Shown: positions 7,543 through 16,782 of the stretch, piece by piece
Layout: every line of letters begins with the position of its first letter
Position numbering within the stretch: the first letter of the stretch is position 1
DNA from: Anaerolineaceae bacterium
GTDB lineage: Bacteria > Chloroflexota > Anaerolineae > Aggregatilineales > Phototrophicaceae
Length of the DNA: 64,000 bases
Reading direction: 5' to 3'
Assembly: GCA_002699585.1 (NCBI GenBank)
Contig: PABP01000036.1
Location: forward strand, 2,333-66,332
Position numbers and translations under genes: made by a program
Notes under the pieces: generated by a model
Told to the model about the DNA's origin: nothing
What the model saw: the letters and a program-made list of their open reading frames with translations, nothing else
Database searches by the model: none

Positions 7543-9174
7543 ATGTTACAAGTCAATAAACTAAGTTTGCGTTACGCAGGCGCAGAAGATTACACCCTCA
7601 GAGATGTGTCATTTGTGGTCAACAGCGGCGAACGGCTGGGCGTGGTTGGTCCCAACGGCAGCGGCAAATCGACGCTGCTGCGCTGTATCACGGGCGAATT
7701 AGCGCCCGATAGCGGTGGCATCCATATGCAGACGGGGACACGCCTGGGCTATCTGGCGCAGGGGTTGGCCTTCGATGATACGACGACGGTATACGATGCC
7801 GTGCTGCCGCTGGCATCAGAACTGGCGCAAGCAGAGGCAGACCTCGAACGGCTGTCAGTGGCAATGGCTGAGGGCAACGGCGCAGACATGGACGCTTATT
7901 CCCATGCGCTGGACCGCCTGACGATACTGGCGCAGTTGGTCGATGAGGGGGCCGCTGAACGGACCCTGCACGAACTCGACCTGGATGTGCCTTTCGACTG
8001 GCAAGTCGGTGCGTTGAGTGGTGGCCAGAAAACACGGCTGATGCTGGCGCGGGTGCTATTGAGTCAACCGCAGGTGCTAGTGCTGGATGAGCCGACCAAC
8101 CATCTCGATATCGAAGCGCTGGATTGGCTGGAAAACTGGCTGAACCGCTTCGATGGGGCGGTGATCGTTGTCAGCCATGACCGCGCATTCCTGGACCGCA
8201 TCGCCACGCATATCCTGGCGCTGGATACAGACACACACACGGCGCGGCATCTGGTCGGCAACTACAGCGACTATCTGGATACCCTGGCCTATGAGCACGA
8301 CCAGCAGTGGTCCCAGTGGCGCGACCAGGAAGTCGAGATTGAGCGCATGAAGCAGGACATCCGGCGTGTGAGTGATCGCGCTCAAAAGAAGGAAGCCGGA
8401 ACACAGCACGATTTCCATCGGGCGCGGGCCAAACAGCTCATGCGCAAGGCAAAAGCACGCGAGGCCCGCTTAGATCGCTATATCGAGAGCGACGAGCGCG
8501 TCGATAAGCCGCAGCAAACCTGGGACATCAAGCTGGACTTTGACCAGTTGCCACGCGCGTATGGCGATGTTGTCACGCTGGAAGGCGCAGCCATCGGCTA
8601 TGACGCGCCGCTGGTCACGGGCATGGATGCCATTGCCCAGGGCGAGGACCGTATCGCCATCATCGGACCCAATGGCGCAGGGAAATCGACGCTGGTGAAG
8701 ACCATCCTTGGCGAGATTCCGGCGCTGGGGGGCATCGTGCAGCTAGGCGGCAACGTCAAAGCGGGCTATCTGGCGCAGGAGCAGGACATTCTGGACCCGA
8801 ATGACACGCCGCTGACCACGCTGCAAAGTCAGGTCATGATGAGCGAAACCGATGCCCGTTCGTTTTTGCACTTTTTCCTGTTCGGGGGTGACGACGCCCT
8901 GCGCAGCAATGCCCTGCTCAGTTATGGGGAACGTGCCCGCTTGATGCTGGCGCTGTTGGTCGCACGCGGCTGCAATCTGCTGATCCTCGATGAGCCGCTC
9001 AACCACCTGGACCTGATTTCACGCGAACAGTTTGAGCAAGCCTTACAGAACTATCCGGGGGCGCTGCTGGTCGTCAGTCATGATCGCTGGTTCATGGAGC
9101 ACGTCGCCACGCAAATCTGGCATATCAAAGATGGCGCACTGCGCGTTGATTACCCCATTCGGGAGGCATCATGA
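7543..9174 (+). CDS. ABC-F family ATPase
   Basis: A soluble ATPase of about 543 residues with two ABC domains and no membrane segment, as in ribosome-acting ABC-F proteins. Domain 1 has GPNGSGKST, LSGGQKTR and LDEPTNHLD. Domain 2 has GPNGAGKST, the altered signature LSYGERARL and LDEPLNHLD. A charged linker of ABC-F type lies between them (about residues 240-320). The ATG at 7543 follows GGGAGGA; an upstream in-frame GTG at 7525 overlaps that site and is rejected. The attenuator-like leader and the translationally coupled GNAT gene downstream suggest a drug- or stress-inducible unit. The subfamily (Uup, EttA or resistance type) is not resolved. Confidence 0.9.
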   Translation: MLQVNKLSLRYAGAEDYTLRDVSFVVNSGERLGVVGPNGSGKSTLLRCITGELAPDSGGIHMQTGTRLGYLAQGLAFDDTTTVYDAVLPLASELAQAEADLERLSVAMAEGNGADMDAYSHALDRLTILAQLVDEGAAERTLHELDLDVPFDWQVGALSGGQKTRLMLARVLLSQPQVLVLDEPTNHLDIEALDWLENWLNRFDGAVIVVSHDRAFLDRIATHILALDTDTHTARHLVGNYSDYLDTLAYEHDQQWSQWRDQEVEIERMKQDIRRVSDRAQKKEAGTQHDFHRARAKQLMRKAKAREARLDRYIESDERVDKPQQTWDIKLDFDQLPRAYGDVVTLEGAAIGYDAPLVTGMDAIAQGEDRIAIIGPNGAGKSTLVKTILGEIPALGGIVQLGGNVKAGYLAQEQDILDPNDTPLTTLQSQVMMSETDARSFLHFFLFGGDDALRSNALLSYGERARLMLALLVARGCNLLILDEPLNHLDLISREQFEQALQNYPGALLVVSHDRWFMEHVATQIWHIKDGALRVDYPIREAS

Positions 9175-10109
9175 CAGAATCACGGATTATTGCCAGGAGC
9201 TATGCTGGCGATAAGGACATGTATCTCATTCAGCAGGCGAATGCCCACTGGGCACAGATGGCAAGTTCCCTGGGATACATCCACCCTGGGGACATCGCCC
9301 ATCGCTTGGGCAATGGCATGCGCAAAGCCACAATGCCACTCACGGAAACCGTCCGAATCTGGGAAAAAGACGGTGAGATCGTGGGCTGGGTCGCTAACTA
9401 CCAGTACTGGTATGGCTTTGAATTGCAGGTGCATCCTGACTATCGCGGCAGTGACCTGCACCGTTGCATGGTCGATTGGGGCGAAGCCCAGGTGAGGGCC
9501 TATATCGAAAATAATCCCAATCCGAAGCCGGATGCTGAGAAGGTCATCTACTGGGATTTGTTTGAGGGGCATGAAGCGACGGCGCGCTTCATGCAGGAAC
9601 GGGGATACGAGCCATCCGGCAAAACCTACTCGTATACCACGCGCGATCTATCGCAGCCGTTTGGGGATGTCTCCTTGCCGGAAGGCTTCTCGATTCGGCA
9701 GGCGACTGGGCCAGAAGAAGCCAACAAGCTCATCGCTGTGCATGTTGGCTCGTTTGGCTCCGAATGGACACTTGAGCAATATCTCAAGGTGATGGCAGGG
9801 CCAGGATATGAGCCTGAACGCGAATGGGTGGTGGTCGCGCCGGATGGCCAGTTCGCAGCCTTTACCGTGACATGGGTCGATGACATCAACAAGACAGAGC
9901 TGTTCGAGCCTGTGGGCACACATAAGGACTTCCAGCGCAAAGGTCTGGGTCGGGCGTTAATGACGCACGTTATGCAACACATGCGTGAAGAAGGACTCAA
10001 AACAGCGATTGTCTGGCATGGGGATGACAACCCGGCCTCGACCGGGCTGTATGCGGCGCTGGGGTTCCAACGCCGCTATCGGATTATCGAAATGAAACGC
10101 CGCTTTTAG
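9171..10109 (+). CDS. Tandem GNAT acetyltransferase
   Basis: 312 residues with two GNAT folds. The N-terminal one is degenerate (FELQVHPDYRGSDLHRCMVDWGEAQ). The C-terminal one keeps the acetyl-CoA loop QRKGLGRALMTHVMQHM and the AALGFQRRYRI ending. Its ATG overlaps the ABC-F stop codon in ATGA, so the two are translationally coupled. The pairing with an ABC-F protein hints at resistance or self-protection, but the substrate is unknown. Confidence 0.85.
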   Translation: MTESRIIARSYAGDKDMYLIQQANAHWAQMASSLGYIHPGDIAHRLGNGMRKATMPLTETVRIWEKDGEIVGWVANYQYWYGFELQVHPDYRGSDLHRCMVDWGEAQVRAYIENNPNPKPDAEKVIYWDLFEGHEATARFMQERGYEPSGKTYSYTTRDLSQPFGDVSLPEGFSIRQATGPEEANKLIAVHVGSFGSEWTLEQYLKVMAGPGYEPEREWVVVAPDGQFAAFTVTWVDDINKTELFEPVGTHKDFQRKGLGRALMTHVMQHMREEGLKTAIVWHGDDNPASTGLYAALGFQRRYRIIEMKRRF

Positions 10110-10318
10110 TGATTTTTGTCGATGTCTGCCAGCTCAGGAATGTCGATTTCGACATGCTGCTGGATGATATCAAGGATGGGACGCACGGCTTTGTAGACCT
10201 TTTCATCGTCGCCATCATCGAGCATGTTCAGGCAGTGGTTGATGATCTCCTGTATGGCGATGTTGATATGGGTCTGGTCGTTGGGGTCTTCATAGTTCTG
10301 CATAATCTCGTCGGGCAT
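10106..10318 (-). CDS. Small acidic hypothetical protein
   Basis: A 70-residue acidic, helical protein starting MPDEIMQNYEDPNDQTH, with AAGGAGA 7 bases upstream. Its stop overlaps the end of the convergent GNAT gene by 4 bp. An ORF covering nearly the same stretch on the plus strand lacks a ribosome site and is discarded. No family was recognised. Confidence 0.6.
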   Translation of the reverse strand: MPDEIMQNYEDPNDQTHINIAIQEIINHCLNMLDDGDDEKVYKAVRPILDIIQQHVEIDIPELADIDKNH

Positions 10319-10525
10319 GATGTTCTCCTTATAAGGTGTGAATTGGGTTGTGGATAGCACTGTTTTGCCCCCGTACTTACGAGTATAGGGGCGATTTTTC
10401 GTACGGGAATCAACCTTATTCTGCCTCTTATACGCTCTAATATAGTTTCAACATAAAGTCTTGCTTGACGCTTAACTGGGGCCTTTAAGGTATATGTGAA
10501 CTGAAAAAGAGAGGAAAAATTCATT

Positions 10526-10738
10526 ATGGCTATTAACGATAAATGGGAACAGGTTAAAGGTAATTGGAAGCAGTTCACCGGGTCCGTTAAGGAACGTTGG
10601 GGTGAACTGACCGAAGACGAAGTTATGGAAATGAACGGCGAGCGCGAGCAGCTTGAGGGTAAGATCCAGGAAAAATATGGTATCGCCCGCGAAGAAGCTC
10701 GTGAACAGGTCAACGAGTGGCTTGAAAACCACGACTAA
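10526..10738 (+). CDS. CsbD-like stress protein
   Basis: A 70-residue protein beginning MAINDKWEQVKGNWKQFTGSVKERWGELTEDE, the hallmark pattern of the CsbD family (general-stress proteins of unclear mechanism). Highly charged and free of cysteine. AGAGAGGA lies upstream. Followed by a strong terminator and then a YciF-type gene, another stress-associated family. Confidence 0.92.
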   Translation: MAINDKWEQVKGNWKQFTGSVKERWGELTEDEVMEMNGEREQLEGKIQEKYGIAREEAREQVNEWLENHD

Positions 10739-10768
10739 TCCTGTATCCCGCAACATCTAAAGACAAAG

Positions 10769-10803
10769 AGGCTGAACTCTAATGAGTTCAGCCTGCTTTT
10801 TTA
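10769..10803 (+). terminator. Intrinsic terminator after CsbD-like gene
   Basis: Stem AGGCTGAACTC with GAGTTCAGCCT, loop TAAT, then GCTTTTTT. The next gene starts just after the T-run. Confidence 0.85.
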
Positions 10804-10814
10804 AGGAGTGAGGC

Positions 10815-11306
10815 ATGTCCCTAGATAACCTACGCGATCTTTTCCATGAGCAGTTGAAAGACATCTACAGCGCGGAAAAGCAACTGACCGAAGCGCTGCC
10901 TAAGATGGTCAAAGCAGCACGTGACAAGAAGTTGCAGGATGCGTTCCAACATCACCTGAATATCACGGAGCGCCAGTTCGAGCGGGTGCGCCGTTTACTG
11001 GATGATATGGACGTCAACCCCGGCAACAAGAAGTGCAAAGCCATGGAAGGCCTGATCGAAGAAGGCACGGAAATGGTTAAAGAAAATGGCGATGCCACCA
11101 CGCGCGATGTCGGTCTGATCTGTGCTGCGCAGAAGGTGGAACATTATGAGATCGCCACCTACGGTAGCTTACGTACCTGGGCCAAGATGTTGGGTCATAC
11201 GGACGTAGCTGACATCCTGCAAGAGATCCTCGACGAGGAATACGAGGCGGATAATACGCTGGATAAGCTGGCAGAAGGCTATCTCAACCGCGCGGCTAAA
11301 GCGTAG
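10815..11306 (+). CDS. YciE/YciF-type ferritin-like protein (DUF892)
   Basis: 163 residues. MSLDNLRDLFHEQLKDIYSAEKQLTEALPKM and FQHHLNITERQFERV match the YciF/DUF892 ferritin-like family, with Glu/His residues (EKQL, HHLNITE, EHYEIATYGSL, EEYEADNTL) that would form a di-iron site in a four-helix bundle. The family is linked to stress responses; the reaction is not established. AAGGAGTGAGG supports the start. Confidence 0.9.
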   Translation: MSLDNLRDLFHEQLKDIYSAEKQLTEALPKMVKAARDKKLQDAFQHHLNITERQFERVRRLLDDMDVNPGNKKCKAMEGLIEEGTEMVKENGDATTRDVGLICAAQKVEHYEIATYGSLRTWAKMLGHTDVADILQEILDEEYEADNTLDKLAEGYLNRAAKA

Positions 11307-11343
11307 TTGTTAAAGCGAAAAAATATATTCTTTCCCCCTGATG

Positions 11344-11373
11344 AGGAGCACCTGCAAAAGTGCTCCTTTTTTA
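11344..11373 (+). terminator. Intrinsic terminator after YciF-type gene
   Basis: Hairpin AGGAGCAC-CTGCAAAA-GTGCTCCT followed by TTTTTATT. Confidence 0.85.
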
Positions 11374-11524
11374 TTACGTAAATTTCATAAAGAGCCTTTG
11401 TGGCCCCTTGACATTCTGGTACCATGGTAGGAATGCAACCATCGAAGCCAACGAATTTGAACCCAAAAGCAGAGTTCTTCGTATTAAAGAGCAGAGCACG
11501 ATTGAGATTATTGGGGGCACGCTG

Positions 11525-11608
11525 ATGAAAGTCACGATTTTCCTGGGTGGTGGTAAGGGCAAGCCAGACAAAGATAAAGACGCCAAAGAAAAAGCCAGTC
11601 ACGCTTAA
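11525..11608 (+). CDS. Possible 27-residue lysine-rich peptide
   Basis: MKVTIFLGGGKGKPDKDKDAKEKA and a short tail, with GGGGG 8 bases upstream. A longer in-frame reading from 11360 exists but would begin inside the preceding terminator. Another frame (11424-11525) stops in TGATG at this start, as in coupled genes. Too short to judge; no family recognised. Confidence 0.3.
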   Translation: MKVTIFLGGGKGKPDKDKDAKEKASHA

Positions 11609-11762
11609 TACAGACAATCGAAGTAAGCTGCATGGTCGCTTATGACAAGGCTATGCCTATTGATAGACATAGCAACACAAAAGCGCAGCGGAAATCCCCT
11701 GCGCCCTTGATTTTTGTTTTTCCGGCAGTCGCTCCTGCAAGCGCGCCTAAACGACCTCCGAA

Positions 11763-12863
11763 TTATCGCTTACCCATGTTGAACTTGATGCCGAACAGCG
11801 GACGTATCCACTTGATGCGGCGAATCACTTCATAGAGCACAAAGCAGATGCCAAACGTCCCGACCAGTAACAGGGCTAGTTTAGCCTCCGCAGGCAGTTC
11901 CAATGGCAATATGACGTAGGCCAGGGCGAACTGGACAGGCAAATGTAGGATATACACTGGGTAGACAGCGGCGCTCAGGTAACGCAGCAGCGGCGACTTT
12001 CGGTTAAGGTAGACAGCCCCCAGGCCGAGAATGGCTAACATCCAACTGGCGCTCTCCAGGCCCGTGAGCAGGTCTTGAAAATCGCCCATATCTGTGCCGC
12101 TTATGCGCACCCCATACAGGACAAGGGCCAGCACAAAAGCAGGCCAGCGAATGCCCTTCACCGACTGCCAGAAGGTATCCCCCAGTGAAACAAAAACAAA
12201 TCCCGTCAAGAAGCAAACCATGCCTAACCAGAAGCCATGCCAGGTATCGGCATAGGTCACGAAGTCATCACCGGGTTTGAGGATGAAGGCTTCGAGCATG
12301 ATGGGGATGGCAAACAGGAACAGTCCCAGCGGATAACGGGCGACGCCCCGGAACAAGCGTAAAACGGGGTTGTCCGGTCGATAGCGGAACCACAAAAAGA
12401 TCGGCAGCAGAACCAGGACATACACAAAGATATTGCCCAGGAACCACAGGTGCCACGCCCCTGGCTCATAGATGGCTTCTTGATAGTAGTACTGGACCGA
12501 GAAGTACAGGCAGATGGGGCCGATGAAGAAATACCCAAAGACAAACGGCAACAAAATACGTATGGTGCGATCCTTCAGCAGTTCCAGCCCATTCCGGCGT
12601 TCCATCGCAAAGCGAACCCCCATGCCGGAAATCAGGAACAGCAGCGGTATGCGCCACACATTAATCAAGGACATGGCGACCCATAATCCTTCGAGGCTAT
12701 CGTCATTGCCCAGGAACCAGATATAACGTGCCCATGGCTGAAAAACGATGACGATGTGGTAGATAATCAGCAACCCCAAAGCGAGCGTTCTCAACCAATC
12801 CACGTCATAGCGACGCGATTGACCCGCACTGACGGCGGGATTTTGTAGTGTGTTTGTTTGCAT
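11763..12863 (-). CDS. Acyltransferase 3 family membrane protein
   Basis: 366 residues with about ten hydrophobic segments. The N-terminal pattern RRYDVDWLRTLALGLLIIYH (Arg and the catalytic His in helix 1) and the RNGLELLKDRTIRILLPF loop are typical of the acyltransferase 3 family. That family O-acylates sugars of surface polysaccharides or lipids in the cytoplasmic membrane. The C-terminus is basic and short. It is isolated from the polysaccharide genes at 13.9-21 kb by one lipoprotein gene, so a role in modifying the same polymer is possible but not shown. Confidence 0.85.
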   Translation of the reverse strand: MQTNTLQNPAVSAGQSRRYDVDWLRTLALGLLIIYHIVIVFQPWARYIWFLGNDDSLEGLWVAMSLINVWRIPLLFLISGMGVRFAMERRNGLELLKDRTIRILLPFVFGYFFIGPICLYFSVQYYYQEAIYEPGAWHLWFLGNIFVYVLVLLPIFLWFRYRPDNPVLRLFRGVARYPLGLFLFAIPIMLEAFILKPGDDFVTYADTWHGFWLGMVCFLTGFVFVSLGDTFWQSVKGIRWPAFVLALVLYGVRISGTDMGDFQDLLTGLESASWMLAILGLGAVYLNRKSPLLRYLSAAVYPVYILHLPVQFALAYVILPLELPAEAKLALLLVGTFGICFVLYEVIRRIKWIRPLFGIKFNMGKR

Positions 12864-12987
12864 GTCTTCCTCCCTACTGGCCTATACGTTTTTTCTATTT
12901 AGGTGGTCGCATAGTAGGGCGTAGTTGGAACGTTAAGCCACATGGGTGTGTCTATAGGCATACAAGCAGGTCAATGGGAGACACACA

Positions 12988-13626
12988 ATGCAGAGGCTAT
13001 TCACAATCGGGATGCTGGTGCTACTGGCGATGGCTAGCGTCGGATGCAATTTAAGTGCCGGGGCCGCGACGACAGCGGACACACTCATTGAGCCACTGAC
13101 CCCGGCTGCGGCCACCATCGAACCCACGACTGCTCCATCCAGCGCTGCATGGCCCGCTGACTGGCAGCTTTATGTCGATGATATTGCCGGGATCGGATTT
13201 GCTTTCCCCCAGGATTGGACCCTCAGTCCCGTTTCCGACGAGACTCGTCGGCAAGGGACTGGCTATACCTATACGTTAGCCTCTTTCGATCAGGCTACTG
13301 CGCCCGGTCGTGATGGTATCCCGGCAGGCAGTACCAAGCTCGATATCAGCATTGGCGCGCTCAATGTCATGTTCGGCGATGACTTCACTCTGGAACAGGC
13401 CGCCAATTACGCCACTACCTCCGATGGCGTGCAGGACGTGCTGGAACAAACGGCCTTCGCCCTGGCAGATGGCACACCCGCCATCAAAATCCGTCTGATA
13501 GGCCAGTTTGGTGATGAATTCACCAGCTACATACTCAAGATTGGCGATACAGGTGTGTCTGTCGGTGGGCTGGGTGAGGATATGGCCACGGTCGAGCAGA
13601 TTGTTATGTCGCTGCATGCTGCATAA
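12988..13626 (+). CDS. Predicted lipoprotein
   Basis: 212 residues with a signal peptide MQRLFTIGMLVLLAMASVGC; Cys20 would be lipidated (lipobox ASVGC). The mature part starts with a Thr/Ala/Pro-rich linker, then a domain with WPADWQLYVDDIAGIGFAFPQDWTLSPV, a pattern seen in secreted beta-rich proteins of unknown role. No catalytic motif is visible. A family C repeat follows the stop. Confidence 0.75.
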   Translation: MQRLFTIGMLVLLAMASVGCNLSAGAATTADTLIEPLTPAAATIEPTTAPSSAAWPADWQLYVDDIAGIGFAFPQDWTLSPVSDETRRQGTGYTYTLASFDQATAPGRDGIPAGSTKLDISIGALNVMFGDDFTLEQAANYATTSDGVQDVLEQTAFALADGTPAIKIRLIGQFGDEFTSYILKIGDTGVSVGGLGEDMATVEQIVMSLHAA

Positions 13627-13644
13627 AGATAATCAAACTAGGTT

Positions 13645-13722
13645 AACGAGGGTTTCACCCTCGTGCTCCCACAAGGGACTTGCGCCCCTTGACCCCGTAT
13701 TTTCGGCGCACTGCGCCGAAAT
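13645..13722 (+). repeat. Dispersed repeat family C, copy 2
   Basis: ACGAGGGTTTCACCCTCGT GCTCCCACAAGG then a second hairpin TTCGGCGCACTGCGCCGAA. Matches the element at 4341 except that the second hairpin has different but still paired arms. Confidence 0.6.
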
Positions 13723-13881
13723 AAAGAATCTCAAAGGAACAATGCTCTATGAAGCACCGGATCATATCACTCATCAGCCTATTTATATGCGACATTCAAT
13801 AAGCAATCTGAACAAGATGAGTTGACCATCTGCGCACAAGCTCATCTTTAACTCAGGGGCGACAGACGCTATACTGCCCGC

Positions 13882-14919
13882 ATGGATGCTTCACAGCAGT
13901 ACTTCCCGATGATGATTGTTGGCTTCGCGCTGGCGCTGAGCCTGACGCCGATGTCGCGGCAGGTGGCGATGCGTTTGGGCGTAGTCGATAAGCCGAATGC
14001 CCCGCGCAAGACGCATACCGATCACAAGCCGATGATGGGCGGCTTGGCCATTTTTTTGGCGCTGAGCACGGCGCTGCTGATCTTTAGCCCACCAGAGAGT
14101 TTTGTCACTTTCCTGGCAATTGTGGTCGGGGCGGCGATACTGGCGGTGGTCGGCGCGCTGGATGACCGTTTTGATTTATCGTGGCGGCTGCGGTTTGGCA
14201 TGCAGTTCGTGGTGGCTTTTTTGATCGTGCTGGCTGGCGTGCAAATCCAGCTCATTGGCAACCAACTAATTGACGTTCCCATTACGCTAATTTGGATCGT
14301 CGCGCTAACGAATGCCGCCAATTTCCTGGATAACATGGACGGCCTAACAGCGGGACTCTCTACGATTGCCTCGTTCTGGTTTTTGGTCATTGCACTGACG
14401 GAAGCCGAATATGCAGTCACGATGCTGGCAGCGGCGACCTTCGGCAGTGCCTTTGGCTTTCTGATCTATAACTTCAACCCGGCCAGTACGTTCATGGGCG
14501 ATATGGGCGCGCTAGTGCTGGGCTTTGTGCTGGCCGTGCTGGCCATCATGCTCAAATTTGGCAACCAACCGCTGGGCGTCAGTTGGATGGTTCCAGTACT
14601 GGTGCTGGCCCTGCCGATTACTGACATCAGCCTGGTGGTATTTACGCGCCTGTCTGAAGGACGTTCGCCAACAGAAGCAGGCCGCGATCATACCTCGCAC
14701 CGCCTGCTGGCACTCAAGTTCAGCCCGCGTATGACGCTGGCCGCCCTATACACCTTTTGCTTTTTATATGGCCTGCTGGGTTTTCTGGTCGCGATCAGCC
14801 CGCCAGAGGTTGCCTTCCGAGTGGGTATTTTCTCACTGGTGATCCTGGGCATCTGGTTGGCCTTTATGGTCTATATCCGCGAGCGCTACCAAAAACGCAG
14901 CGGTCCATCGACAAAATAA
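13882..14919 (+). CDS. WecA/MraY-type phospho-sugar transferase
   Basis: 345 residues, about ten membrane helices. It contains PNAPRKTHTDHKPMMGGLAIF, the Mg-binding Asp pair in VGALDDRFDL, NFLDNMDGLTAG, FMGDMGALVLGF and the carrier-lipid loop GRDHTSHRLLAL. These are the motifs of glycosyltransferase family 4, which moves a sugar-1-phosphate from a UDP-sugar to a polyprenyl phosphate at the inner face of the membrane. The WecA-like undecaprenyl-phosphate GlcNAc-1-phosphate branch is more likely than MraY because the neighbours are surface-polysaccharide genes. Confidence 0.9.
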   Translation: MDASQQYFPMMIVGFALALSLTPMSRQVAMRLGVVDKPNAPRKTHTDHKPMMGGLAIFLALSTALLIFSPPESFVTFLAIVVGAAILAVVGALDDRFDLSWRLRFGMQFVVAFLIVLAGVQIQLIGNQLIDVPITLIWIVALTNAANFLDNMDGLTAGLSTIASFWFLVIALTEAEYAVTMLAAATFGSAFGFLIYNFNPASTFMGDMGALVLGFVLAVLAIMLKFGNQPLGVSWMVPVLVLALPITDISLVVFTRLSEGRSPTEAGRDHTSHRLLALKFSPRMTLAALYTFCFLYGLLGFLVAISPPEVAFRVGIFSLVILGIWLAFMVYIRERYQKRSGPSTK

Positions 14920-14931
14920 GGAGACAGTACA

Positions 14932-15180
14932 GTGATTGATGAAACCCGTGTGATCCCTGCCAAGGAAATTATCGAAGACCCAGATGCCGTGCGCGGCTTC
15001 CAGAGAGCGTTTATCATGATTATCGAAGCGGATTCTGTTTATCGCTTCACCAAATTGCTGGAAGCGATGGACATCATGGCGCTGCAAGGTTGGGAGTTGG
15101 TCCAGCTAGACATCGAGACCAGCTATGGCCTGACGCTGTGGAAGAACCCCCACTTCAAAGCGAAGAGCGTCGGCATTTAG
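14932..15180 (+). CDS. Small DUF4177-like protein
   Basis: 82 residues with a GTG start behind AAGGAGACAGTACA; 12 bp after the WecA-like gene, so almost certainly the same operon. The segment LLEAMDIMALQGWELVQLDIE resembles the xxGWELV core of DUF4177 small proteins. Function unknown. Confidence 0.7.
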   Translation: MIDETRVIPAKEIIEDPDAVRGFQRAFIMIIEADSVYRFTKLLEAMDIMALQGWELVQLDIETSYGLTLWKNPHFKAKSVGI

Positions 15181-15217
15181 TATCTATCCGAGAATTCGGT
15201 GAGGGCATTATCTTAGT

Positions 15218-15335
15218 CTGACCCCTATCCTCGGTCCTTTCCCCATGAGGGGCAAGGATGCCTTTCTAAACAGCTTGGCCGTAGACAAAAGTCCCCGCAC
15301 ATCATGAGGTGGGGATTTGGGAGTGGGGTTCCCAG
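15218..15335 (+). repeat. Dispersed repeat family A, copy 2
   Basis: ACCCCTATCCTCGGTCC, CAAGGATGCCTTTCT, then GTCCCCGCACATCATGAGG and GGGGATTT. Matches 570-690 (inverted) and 62679-62790. Occupies most of the 288-bp gap, which has no gene. Confidence 0.65.
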
Positions 15336-15468
15336 CTAAAAACTTGCTAGGATATATGGCTGATTGTTGTCCAACAGATTGGCCCTAACCGACATGCTAT
15401 TTTACGGACAGATATTTAGGCTAAGGCCCATTCTCTCACTCTTACGCTAGTCAGGATCGTTAGTCACC

Positions 15469-16614
15469 ATGATCGTCACGCATATCATCAAAGCTACGCG
15501 CATCAGCGGCGCGGAACGCCATATCTTGATGCTGCTGCCCGGATTACGCCAGCAGGGCGTCGATGCGCGTTTGCTGCTGCTGGTCGAACCAGATAAGCCG
15601 ATGGACGATATGGTCGCGCTGGCGGAACAAAGCGGCGTGCCCGTCGAGCGCATGCAAATTCACCGCGACCTCAGCCCGCTGCTTATCAATCGACTACGGA
15701 AATACCTGAAAGCTCAGCAGCCGGATGTGGTCCATACGCACCTGATCCATGCTGATACGCACGGCATCATCGCGGCCAAGCTGGCCGGCATCCCGACAAT
15801 TATCACCGGACGGCATAATGACGATTCGTTCCGTACCCAGGGCAATATTCGCTTCTTGAACCGTATTCTGTGGCGGCTGACCACCGGCGGCATCGCAATT
15901 TCAAGGGCGATTGAGCGCTTCATGATCGAGGTCGAAAACGCACCCACGGAAAAGCTGCGCGTGGTCGAGTACGGCCTGACTTATGAAACGGCCACACCAG
16001 AGCAAATCGAGGATGCACGTCAGCGGCTGCGGCACGAGTTACAACTGCCACCGGAGGCGGTCATCCTGGGCATGGCCGCGCGCCTGGTCGAGCAAAAAGG
16101 CATTCCCTATGCCCTGGACGCCTTCGCCAAAGTGTATCGGGATTACCCGCAAGCGTACCTGGTGATTGCCGGGGATGGCGAGCTACGAGCGCAACTGACA
16201 GATCAAGCATCCGAGTTGGGCATCCGTGGGCGAACGCTGTTCCTGGGATGGCGCGCGGATATGATCGATGTGATGGCAGCTTATGATGTGTTCGTGCTGC
16301 CGAGCTTGTGGGAAGGTTTTGGGCTGGTGCTGTTGGAGGCCATGTCGCGGCGGCTGCCGATTATCGCCAGCCGCGTCAGTGCGATTCCAGAAGTGGTGGC
16401 TGATGGCGAAACCGGTCTGCTGGTCCCGGCGCGCGATGTCGATGGGCTGGCCAATGCCATGCGCACCCTGCTCAGTGACCGGGTGCTGCGGCGGCATATG
16501 GGCATGGTCGGTGAAGATCGACTAGAGACGCATTTTGGCCACGCCCGTATGGCCAATGCGACGATCCAGGTGTACCGAGAGTTCAGCGGGTTGGAAGCAG
16601 AGAATGAAACATAG
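15469..16614 (+). CDS. GT-B glycosyltransferase (family 4 type)
   Basis: 381 residues, soluble or membrane-associated, retaining glycosyltransferase of the GT1/GT4 fold. The N-terminus IVTHIIKATRISGAERHILMLLPGL carries the acceptor-side Gly loop (ISGAE). The C-terminal donor site includes AARLVEQKGIPYALDAF, VIAGDGELRAQL, FLGWRADMIDVMAAYDVFVLPSLWEGFGLVLLEAM (EGFGxxxLEA) and GETGLLVPARDVDGLA. It would add a nucleotide sugar to a polysaccharide or lipid. Sits between the WecA-like transferase and the AsnB-type gene, suggesting a surface glycan locus. Confidence 0.92.
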   Translation: MIVTHIIKATRISGAERHILMLLPGLRQQGVDARLLLLVEPDKPMDDMVALAEQSGVPVERMQIHRDLSPLLINRLRKYLKAQQPDVVHTHLIHADTHGIIAAKLAGIPTIITGRHNDDSFRTQGNIRFLNRILWRLTTGGIAISRAIERFMIEVENAPTEKLRVVEYGLTYETATPEQIEDARQRLRHELQLPPEAVILGMAARLVEQKGIPYALDAFAKVYRDYPQAYLVIAGDGELRAQLTDQASELGIRGRTLFLGWRADMIDVMAAYDVFVLPSLWEGFGLVLLEAMSRRLPIIASRVSAIPEVVADGETGLLVPARDVDGLANAMRTLLSDRVLRRHMGMVGEDRLETHFGHARMANATIQVYREFSGLEAENET

Positions 16615-16619
16615 TATTC

Positions 16620-16672
16620 CTCAGACCCCCATCCTCGGTCCTTCCCCCGAAGCAGGAAGGATGCCTCATCTG
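16620..16672 (+). repeat. Dispersed repeat family A, partial copy
   Basis: CAGACCCCCATCCTCGGTCC and GCAGGAAGGATGCC match the first half of the family A elements only. Confidence 0.5.
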
Positions 16673-16782
16673 CCACCCTTTCTTGTGACAACGATTTATT
16701 CAGCACTTGCAAAAGACAAAACAAATAAAAAACAGGGCACCGCCATAGTGCCCTGTCATATTTATCAAGTTGATATCTGCAA

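Noticed and set aside
10109-10357. 82-codon plus-strand frame opposite the small acidic protein
   Set aside because: The minus-strand reading has AAGGAGA and a better composition; the plus frame starts right at the end of the GNAT gene without a ribosome site.
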